Below are positions 58,602-64,000 of a stretch of DNA of 64,000 nt, in pieces (the stretch's first letter is position 1; the number at the start of each line of letters is the position of its first letter). This stretch comes from Skermanella aerolata KACC 11604 (GTDB lineage: Bacteria; Pseudomonadota; Alphaproteobacteria; Azospirillales; Azospirillaceae): NCBI RefSeq assembly GCF_000936425.1, contig NZ_AVFK01000024.1:1-64000 (forward strand). Reading direction: 5' to 3'. A model generated the notes under the pieces. That model searched no databases, was not told the origin of the DNA, and saw nothing but the letters and a program-made list of their open reading frames with translations. Both the position numbers and the translations under genes were made by a program.

Positions 58602-60074
58602 TCAGCCGGCGGCTTCAGGCGCCGCCGTCTCCGCCACGGCCGTACGGATCAGTTCGCCCGGCACGCCGAACGACCGGGCGAGCCAGCGGGCGGCGGCGGC
58701 GTGATCGACCACCGCCCCGCCTTCCTTGCCAAGGCCCCCGGCCACCTCCAGCCAGCGGAGCGTCGCCTGGACGTCCCGCTGCGCCTGGGCCTGGGCCAGG
58801 GGGGAGCGGTACTGAAGCTCGACCGTCCTGCCGTCCACGGCGATGTCGGGAATCTCGCCGCGCCGGCGCAGGATGGCGACCGCGCGCATCATCAGCGGAG
58901 TCAGCAACTCCGACTGAAGGCGCCCGTAAGTGGCCCCCAGCAGGCGGGACATCTCGGCGGACCGCTCCATCACCTCGGTCGCGGTCATCCGGCCGTCCGT
59001 CACCTGCCCCAGCCTGTCCACCAGCAGCGCGTGCCGGATGCGCCGCCGCAGGTCGTCCAACACTAGCTGCGACACGTCGAACCGGCCGGGCGTCGCCAGC
59101 GGCGTCAAGCCCGCCGACCCCACAGCCTTGGGGATGATGGTGCCGGGCACCAGCCGGATCGTGCCGGGGTTCAGCACGCCGTCGTCGTCGGCCTGCCAGA
59201 TGCCGGTCACCGCGATCGACGCGTTCTTCAGCACCAGCTCGACCACCTTGTTGGCGGTCTTGATGTCGGGCAGCGTCTTCATGACCGGCGACCGGCCATA
59301 GGTCTCGCCCGGAGCCTTCAGCCAGCGGAAGTTGATGAAGGGCGAGCGGGCGAAACGTCCCTCCGCCAGCACCTCGTCCTCGGCGTTTCCGCTGTCCAGG
59401 ATCACGGTGTAGCGATAGACCGGCCCGTCCTTCAGGACGGCCTCGACCACGCCGAACCGCGCCTGTGGGTCCTGTGCTGCTTCTCGCTCCATCGACGGCC
59501 CGATCAGTGCGTCCGGAAAGCGCAGGCGAAGCTGCGCCAAGGTCAGTTCGCTCCGCCGGAACGTCCCGTCCAGCCGTCCGTCCGCGCCCTCCTCCAGCAC
59601 AGCTTCGGCCAGCGGAACCGCCGTGAACCGGAAGCTGGAGTAATCGCCGGGAGGCGCTTCCTCGAACAGCAGGCAGGCGGTGCCCGCCGTCACCAGATCC
59701 AGGTAGCACTGGTGCATCTCGACCGCGAAGTTGGACCGGTCGAAATGGGACTGAAGCGTGGCCGCGGCCTTCTCCAGCAGGGGCGCCACGGTGTCGCGCT
59801 CCGCCTCCGACAGGTCGGGGCCGGGCATCAGCCCGAACCAGCGGGACCACGGCGGCGTAAGCTGGGCCAGCAGGCTTGCCGCAAGCTGTTCGACCGCATC
59901 GGCCGCCGTGCCGTCGAACAGCCGGTCGGTCTTCCTCTCCCCCGGATTGCCGCCCCGGCCAAAGCCGCCGCCATGCGGCAGGGCATAGTCGTAGCATTCC
60001 TGCCAGTGGGACTCCCAGATGCCGCGTTTCGCCTTGGCGCTGGCGAAACGTTGAAGCAGCGACGATACGTCCAT
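58602..60074 (-). CDS. Portal / head-to-tail connector (T7 gp8-like)
   Basis: 490 aa. Head-tail connector family (PF12236): WESHWQECYDYALPHGGGFG, RKTDRLFDGTAADAVEQLAA, SLLAQLTPPWSRWFGLMPGP, YGRSPVMKTLPDIKTANKVV, VDRLGQVTDGRMTATEVMER. Forms the dodecameric ring for packaging and tail attachment. All conserved blocks are intact. Confidence 0.92.
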   Translation of the reverse strand: MDVSSLLQRFASAKAKRGIWESHWQECYDYALPHGGGFGRGGNPGERKTDRLFDGTAADAVEQLAASLLAQLTPPWSRWFGLMPGPDLSEAERDTVAPLLEKAAATLQSHFDRSNFAVEMHQCYLDLVTAGTACLLFEEAPPGDYSSFRFTAVPLAEAVLEEGADGRLDGTFRRSELTLAQLRLRFPDALIGPSMEREAAQDPQARFGVVEAVLKDGPVYRYTVILDSGNAEDEVLAEGRFARSPFINFRWLKAPGETYGRSPVMKTLPDIKTANKVVELVLKNASIAVTGIWQADDDGVLNPGTIRLVPGTIIPKAVGSAGLTPLATPGRFDVSQLVLDDLRRRIRHALLVDRLGQVTDGRMTATEVMERSAEMSRLLGATYGRLQSELLTPLMMRAVAILRRRGEIPDIAVDGRTVELQYRSPLAQAQAQRDVQATLRWLEVAGGLGKEGGAVVDHAAAARWLARSFGVPGELIRTAVAETAAPEAAG

Positions 60075-60077
60075 CGC

Positions 60078-60497
60078 CTATTCCCCCAGCAAGCGCTTCC
60101 GCGCCGGGGCGGAGGATCCCGTGGCCGTCGGCTGAAGCACGCCGCGCCACGACGTCAGCACCGTTCCGCTGACGCTGCGGTCGCGTTTCGCCAAGGCCTG
60201 CTCGGCCGCGACGACGGGGTCGGTTTCGGGCTTCACCACCGTCGTCGTCGGGGTCGTGGTCGGGGTATCGACCACCTTCGGCGTCGTCACGGGAGGCGGG
60301 ACCGGGGTCGGATCGGGCGTCGCCGGCACCGGATCGGCCACGACAGGCTTGGTCTCCACGACAGGAGCAACCGGCGCCGGCTTCGGCGCCGTGACGGTCG
60401 TCGTAGCCGGTGTCGGCGTAACCGGCGTAGCGGTCACGACCGGCGCCGTGGTGGTGATCGCGGCCGGAGCCTTGGGCGGGGTAAACATCTTGGCCAT
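60078..60497 (-). CDS. Proline/threonine-rich phage protein
   Basis: 139 aa. Residues 8-95 consist almost entirely of P, T, V and A (TPTPATTTVTAPKPAPVAPV and similar), a likely unfolded rod; the end is a short ordered box (RDRSVSGTVLTSWRGVLQP ... ARKRLLGE) of the sort conserved next to portal genes of alphaproteobacterial phages. Function unknown. Confidence 0.65.
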   Translation of the reverse strand: MAKMFTPPKAPAAITTTAPVVTATPVTPTPATTTVTAPKPAPVAPVVETKPVVADPVPATPDPTPVPPPVTTPKVVDTPTTTPTTTVVKPETDPVVAAEQALAKRDRSVSGTVLTSWRGVLQPTATGSSAPARKRLLGE

Positions 60498-60533
60498 GGC
60501 GGCTCAATTCCTTCAGGCAAAGGTCAAATCGAA

Positions 60534-60992
60534 TTAGGCAACAGTGCCGGAGCGAGCCGTGGTCCGCCGATGTCCCAGTCCGTCCGGGTCCGACAGCCGG
60601 CGGTAAAGCTGCCAGGGCGTCACCACCCGGCGGTCGTGCAGCCCCAGGACGCGCTTGGCCGCCTCGACGCAGGTGAACGGCATCAGCGGCGCCGGGCGGA
60701 GATGATCGCGCCGAACCGGGGCAGTGACCACGGCATGGCCGCGCTCCCTCAGCCAGCCTATCAGGTCGAAATCGGGGGCTACCGGCTGGACCACGACTTC
60801 CATGTGCGGCGACAGCGGATCGACGGTGATCCAGCTGGCGCCGTCGTTCAGCACGACGAAGCAGTGGCGGAAGCCCGGACGCAGCAGGCGCAGCCACCAC
60901 ATTTCCGCCTCGCCGCAGAAGGCTACCCAGGCCTTCGGCTCCGTCCCCGGCGGCGCGCCGGGCGGCGCCACGGGCAACAGGGCGCCGCTCAT
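60534..60992 (-). CDS. Phage protein, possible permuted papain-like fold
   Basis: 152 aa. Contains GFRHCFVVLNDGASWITVDP and later MPFTCVEAAKRVLGLHDRRV. A histidine in the first block and a cysteine in the second recall circularly permuted NlpC/P60 proteins. That reading is inference from motif order. Position before the portal gene suggests a head-related or early late-gene product. Confidence 0.6.
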   Translation of the reverse strand: MSGALLPVAPPGAPPGTEPKAWVAFCGEAEMWWLRLLRPGFRHCFVVLNDGASWITVDPLSPHMEVVVQPVAPDFDLIGWLRERGHAVVTAPVRRDHLRPAPLMPFTCVEAAKRVLGLHDRRVVTPWQLYRRLSDPDGLGHRRTTARSGTVA

Positions 60993-61408
60993 CGCACGAT
61001 CCCCTTTTCGCGCAGGACAGGGTCCAGGAAGGCCAGCGCCTCACGCCACAGGCTGGACGCCCTGCACTCCAGCCGGCGTTCCGGGTCGGGCGCCATCAGG
61101 CGTTTGCCGTAGTGGACCAGCACGTGAAGGTGATCGCGGATCAGCTTCCGCTGCCGGTACAGCCGGTCGATCTCCCGCATCATGTCGAGCGGTTCGCAGG
61201 GGCGCGGCACCGTGCCGCGGCCGGCTACGATCCTGGCGCCGGACGAGCGGGCCTCCTGGGCCTGGACGAACCAGAACCAAGCTTCCTCGGTGCTCACGAA
61301 CGGGACGGAATCGTCCTCGGAACCCAAGGGTTCGTGCCGATTTTTGCCGTGGACGGGCTGGCCATCCGGACGGGTCCGGGTGTGGCTGGGGGACGGGTTA
61401 CCGAACAA
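60989..61408 (-). CDS. Phage protein of unknown function, first of late operon
   Basis: 139 aa. Ordered part from about residue 38: VSTEEAWFWFVQAQEARSSG, CEPLDMMREIDRLYRQRKLI, RDHLHVLVHYGKRLMAPDPE, REALAFLDPVLREKGIV. Helical, basic; no family recognised. As the promoter-proximal gene, with a four-base overlap onto the next, it could be a regulator of the late genes, but nothing in the sequence proves DNA binding. Confidence 0.65.
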   Translation of the reverse strand: MFGNPSPSHTRTRPDGQPVHGKNRHEPLGSEDDSVPFVSTEEAWFWFVQAQEARSSGARIVAGRGTVPRPCEPLDMMREIDRLYRQRKLIRDHLHVLVHYGKRLMAPDPERRLECRASSLWREALAFLDPVLREKGIVR

Positions 61409-61474
61409 GCGGCACCTCCTGCGGAGATATGTTTTGGGAAAAGAGCGTCCCGTGACGGGAGCTGCGCCCTTGAT

Positions 61475-61489
61475 GTTCCCCTTATGTTC
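61475..61489. promoter_or_regulatory. LexA-type box GTTC-N7-GTTC
   Basis: GTTCCCCTTATGTTC matches the direct-repeat LexA operator of alphaproteobacteria exactly. ATGTTCC occurs at 61473, 61484 and again at 61559, and the inverted pair ATGGGAA/TTCCCAT (61543-61549 and 61562-61568) covers the repressor start. The box lies between the divergent phage operon and the S24 repressor gene, so it could serve LexA or that repressor. Confidence 0.7.
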
Positions 61490-61542
61490 CGTTTTAATTC
61501 CTACGTCAAGCTTTTTATGAAAACCTTCCTAGGGACAAGCAG

Positions 61543-62199
61543 ATGGGAATATGTGAAGATGTTCCCATGCTTAAACATTCGGATATTTGGCAGGCGATTG
61601 ATCGCCTCGCAGCCCAGAACGAGCTGTCGGCATCCGGCCTCGCGCGGCGGGCCGGGCTGGACCCGACGACGTTCAACAAGAGCAAGCGGACCACCAGCGA
61701 AGGCAAGCTGCGCTGGCCCTCGACCGAAAGCATCTCAAAGGTGCTGGAAGCGACCGCCAGTTCGTTCAGCGAGTTCGTCTCCCTGATCGACAGCGATCAG
61801 GCGAAGGGCTCGATGCAGCGCATTCCGGTGATCGGCTATGCACAGGCGGGAGCACAGGGCTTCTTCGACGATGCCGGCTATCCGGCGGGCAGCGGATGGG
61901 ACGAGCTTCAGTTCCCCCATGTCGGGGATCCGCACGCCTATGCCCTGGAAATCAGCGGCGACAGCATGGAGCCGGTCTACCGCGACGGCGACATCGTCGT
62001 CGTCTCGCCCTCGACCAGCCTCCGGCGCGGCGACCGCGTCGTGGTGAAGACCACCGGCGGCGAAGTGATGGCGAAACAGCTCCTGCGCTCGACCGCCAAC
62101 CGGATCGAGCTTCAGTCGATCAACCCGGCCCATCCGTTGCGGACCCTGACGCCGGGTGAAATCGCCTGGATGGCAAGGATCGTCTGGGCCAGCCAGTGA
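61543..62199 (+). CDS. S24-family phage-type repressor (HTH plus autopeptidase)
   Basis: 218 aa from the ATG with AGGGA upstream (a later ATG at 61567 lacks one). Helix-turn-helix at about 12-45 (ELSASGLARRAGLDPTTFNK), putative self-cleavage Ala-Gly in GYAQAGAQG, and the S24 pair: serine in ALEISGDSMEPVYRDGDIVV and lysine in EVMAKQLLRS. This is CI/LexA-like and would be inactivated through RecA-stimulated cleavage. Divergent from the phage late operon. Confidence 0.88.
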   Translation: MGICEDVPMLKHSDIWQAIDRLAAQNELSASGLARRAGLDPTTFNKSKRTTSEGKLRWPSTESISKVLEATASSFSEFVSLIDSDQAKGSMQRIPVIGYAQAGAQGFFDDAGYPAGSGWDELQFPHVGDPHAYALEISGDSMEPVYRDGDIVVVSPSTSLRRGDRVVVKTTGGEVMAKQLLRSTANRIELQSINPAHPLRTLTPGEIAWMARIVWASQ

Positions 62200-62267
62200 T
62201 TCCCTGGGCTGGTAGTCCTCTGGAATAAATTCCTTTACAGCGGGTTGGGTTTGTGGTCACATGAACC

Positions 62268-62564
62268 ATGATGCCCGATTCGCTGACCGACCTGTACCGG
62301 ACCCATGACGGTCCACCGCCCCGTCCAGCCCTGAAAGCCGCCCTGCTCGATGGGAATTCGTCGCACACGATGGGGCGCATCCGGGCGGGTTGGACGCTGG
62401 CCTCCCGCCTCGCCGCCGATCAGCGTCTGGGCATCGCCCGCCGCCGCGCCGCCTGCGCCAGTTCTCCCCAGTCAGACCCCTGGCTTACGCGCTTGGTCGC
62501 CGATCTAGCGCTTCACCGCGCCGGCGCGGAGTTCTGGCGGAAACGCTTTCAGATTTTTGCATAG
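62268..62564 (+). CDS. Small hypothetical protein downstream of repressor
   Basis: 98 aa. Reads SLTDLYRTHDGPPPRPALKA ... TLASRLAADQRLGIARRRAA ... WLTRLVADLALHRAGAEFWR, helical and basic. No family recognised. The ATG-ATG start has no strong ribosome site. It lies 70 bases after the repressor and directly before the palindromic repeat element. Confidence 0.5.
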   Translation: MMPDSLTDLYRTHDGPPPRPALKAALLDGNSSHTMGRIRAGWTLASRLAADQRLGIARRRAACASSPQSDPWLTRLVADLALHRAGAEFWRKRFQIFA

Positions 62565-62602
62565 AAACACGCAAACCTCGTCCTCTCCTCCATCATACCC
62601 GA

Positions 62603-62842
62603 ACGTGGAGGGCGCAGGCGCTGACTTATACCAGGAGCCGAAGACCTTGACCGGCGCTCCTGCCGCCTTGTCGGGCTGAAGAGGCCCGACCTACAGGAGC
62701 ACGCAATCCTTTCGACCGAGGATTCGGCCATTGTACACGAGCACGCTGGCGTAGGTCGGGCCTCTTCAGCCCGACTTTAACGTTCCTGACCAGTCAAACA
62801 CCTTCCGCCTTTGGTGTAAGTCAGCGCCTGTGTGCTCCACGT
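62603..62842. repeat. 240-bp MITE-like palindromic element
   Basis: Outer 31-base inverted repeats (62603-62633 and 62812-62842) match at 27 positions. A perfect 25-base inverted repeat lies inside (62670-62694 and 62751-62775) with the GTCGGGCTGAAGAGGCCCGAC core of REP-like units. No coding capacity. Long terminal inverted repeats without genes suit a non-autonomous transposon or REP doublet. I could not identify a target-site duplication. Confidence 0.75.
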
Positions 62843-62876
62843 CTAGACATGACGAAAAGGGACGAATACTTCGTTC

Positions 62877-63149
62877 TCACTCCATCCCAAGCGCCATTTT
62901 GTAGAGTTCGATCAACTCTTCCTCTTCCTGACGCTCTTCCTTGGCCTTCTTCCGCAGCCGAATGATGGTACGGATGATCTTCACATCGAACCCGGTGCCC
63001 TTGGCTTCGAGATAGACATCCTTGATGTCATCGGAAATGCCCTTCTTCTCTTCCTCAAGGCGCTCCAAGCGCTCGACAAAAGAGCGAAGGCGATCGGCGG
63101 CAATGCCCCCGACGTCATTCGTCGGAGCCGCAACTGAACTGTCCGTCAT
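62877..63149 (-). CDS. gapR: GapR-family (DUF2312) nucleoid-associated protein
   Basis: 90 aa, the usual length. Nearly the whole DUF2312 sequence is seen: [72 protein letters not shown]. In Caulobacter, GapR clamps overtwisted DNA ahead of replication and transcription and is essential. Start ATG with GAGGAAT before it; longer upstream frame is not conserved-looking. Confidence 0.95.
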   Translation of the reverse strand: MTDSSVAAPTNDVGGIAADRLRSFVERLERLEEEKKGISDDIKDVYLEAKGTGFDVKIIRTIIRLRKKAKEERQEEEELIELYKMALGME

Positions 63150-63305
63150 GAATTCCTCGTCACCTGAAACGACCTGTTGGGCGCACCATAGCCAATCCGA
63201 GCGCCAAGGGCACCTGTCGGCGAACGTTCCGGCAAACTTTTCGGTGCGCCCCTGCCCTGCGTGCCCTGGCCTGCACGAAATCAAGCCCAGGCCGGTAGCC
63301 GCCGG

Positions 63306-63620
63306 TCAGTGGTCGGCGCGCGCCTGGGCGGCCGCGAAGGACTGCTGCTGCTCGACCGTCGCTTCCGCCTGATGCTTCGACTTCCACTCCTCGTACGGCA
63401 TGCCGTAGACGATCTCGCGGGCGTCGTCGTAGCTCATCTCCAGGCCCTTGTCCTCGGCAGCGGCCCGATACCACTTGGACAGGCAGTTGCGGCAGAAACC
63501 GGCAAGGTTCATCAGGTCGATGTTCTGCACATCGGTACGGTTGCGCAGATGTTCGACCAACTGCCGGAAGGCTGCGGCTTCCAGTTCGGTGCGCGTCCGC
63601 TCGTCCAGTTCCGTCGTCAT
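63306..63620 (-). CDS. DUF1244 protein
   Basis: 104 aa. DUF1244 pattern (PF06844): EAAAFRQLVEHLRNRTDVQN, IDLMNLAGFCRNCLSKWYRA with a C-x-x-C pair, then EMSYDDAREIVYGMPYEEWK. Helical; widespread in alpha- and gammaproteobacteria, function not established. GAGGAGTCGAG precedes the ATG. Near gapR but separated by about 155 bases. Confidence 0.93.
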   Translation of the reverse strand: MTTELDERTRTELEAAAFRQLVEHLRNRTDVQNIDLMNLAGFCRNCLSKWYRAAAEDKGLEMSYDDAREIVYGMPYEEWKSKHQAEATVEQQQSFAAAQARADH

Positions 63621-63891
63621 CGTCTCGACTCCTCGAATTTTCGCGTTATGACCATCGGCGCGGTTACCCCTTGCCTGACATGGCATTTGGTAAGGGATAG
63701 CGCAACGCCTCCATATTTCGTTTCCCAAAGACGCTAATTTTAGCTAACTTCAGGGTGCTGGTTTAGGCCCGGTTTCCCAACCTTGGGATGTTGAGCATGG
63801 TCATCGATCTGATACCCCATCTTCCTTACGACATGCGCGACCGCGCCGAACAGGTGGCTAAGCGGGCGGCGGGTTTCGCCGAATTGGTCCG

Positions 63892-64000
63892 CTACGGCGC
63901 CGGCTCCAAGCCGAACAGGGTCTCGCCGATCAGCCAGTCCACCACCTGCCTCAGCGCTTCCTGAGGCTCCGCGCCGGCCGCTACCGCTTCGTTGTAGACG
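63892..64000 (-). CDS. Partial CDS, C-terminus only
   Basis: From the window edge the minus strand is open for 36 codons to a TAG and reads VYNEAVAAGAEPQEALRQVV then DWLIGETLFGLEPAP. Composition looks coding. Family unknown; the N-terminal part lies outside the window. Confidence 0.5.
   Translation of the reverse strand, partial: VYNEAVAAGAEPQEALRQVVDWLIGETLFGLEPAP

Noticed and set aside
58615..61044. Minus-strand frame of 809 codons across the portal region
   Set aside because: Out of frame with the portal and its neighbours, arginine/glycine-rich and without motifs; the portal frame is strongly supported.
63797..63955. 52-codon plus-strand frame
   Set aside because: Overlaps the better supported C-terminus of a minus-strand gene at the window edge and has no convincing ribosome site.

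Overview
The window is high-GC DNA whose gene content fits an alphaproteobacterium of the Rhodospirillales/Azospirillaceae type (Azospirillum- or Skermanella-like). Pointers are the GapR (DUF2312) and DUF1244 genes, the alphaproteobacterial LexA-type box GTTC-N7-GTTC, and the run rplU-rpmA-obgE-proB-proA-nadD-rsfS-rlmH-gpmI-envC-ctpA-rppH. The taxon is inferred from gene order and content only.

Left part (1-9 kb): ExoD, TerC, a YqjD/ElaB-like protein and a CorC/HlyC-type transporter are followed by a decayed patch with a cytochrome c fragment, an IS630 transposase tail and a frameshifted unknown gene. A hipBA toxin-antitoxin pair follows, with four regularly spaced TGnnCA-N6-TGnnCA operators in front. 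Next come tRNA-Val, an N-formylglutamate amidohydrolase and, on the minus strand, a candidate small RNA with an exposed anti-Shine-Dalgarno stretch.

Middle part (9.6-29 kb): a compact trehalose operon (otsB, GH15 glucoamylase-like enzyme, otsA, glucokinase); a minus-strand glycan group (GT39, GT2, acetyltransferase); a translationally coupled operon of thermostable-hemolysin-family protein, acyl-AMP ligase, haem-oxygenase-like diiron enzyme, SDR and TPR lipo/periplasmic protein, probably making an unknown small molecule; an alpha/beta hydrolase; an MFS transporter; and a two-gene module (DUF4365 nuclease-like protein plus a 381-aa unknown) beside tRNA-Ser that could be a defence system.

Core part (28.7-47 kb): ribosomal proteins L21/L27, ObgE, proline biosynthesis, NAD synthesis, ribosome silencing and methylation, phosphoglycerate mutase, and the envelope genes envC, ctpA and a divergent polysaccharide deacetylase. 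rppH, a transglutaminase, a CHAP protein, a ribbon-helix-helix regulator, a HAD phosphatase, pyrD and a DUF952 gene follow.

Phage part (47.3-62.2 kb): a minus-strand cassette in the order of the T7 late region (portal, scaffold, capsid, tail tubes A and B, internal virion protein, tailspike, TerS, TerL, lysis genes). No RNA polymerase, DNA polymerase, integrase or large ejection proteins are visible. It faces a divergent S24/CI-LexA-type repressor across a LexA-like box. A HicBA-like moron sits between scaffold and capsid. Intact structural genes without replication genes make this either a reduced prophage or a domesticated podovirus/GTA-like element. A 240-bp MITE-like palindromic element, gapR and a DUF1244 gene close the window.
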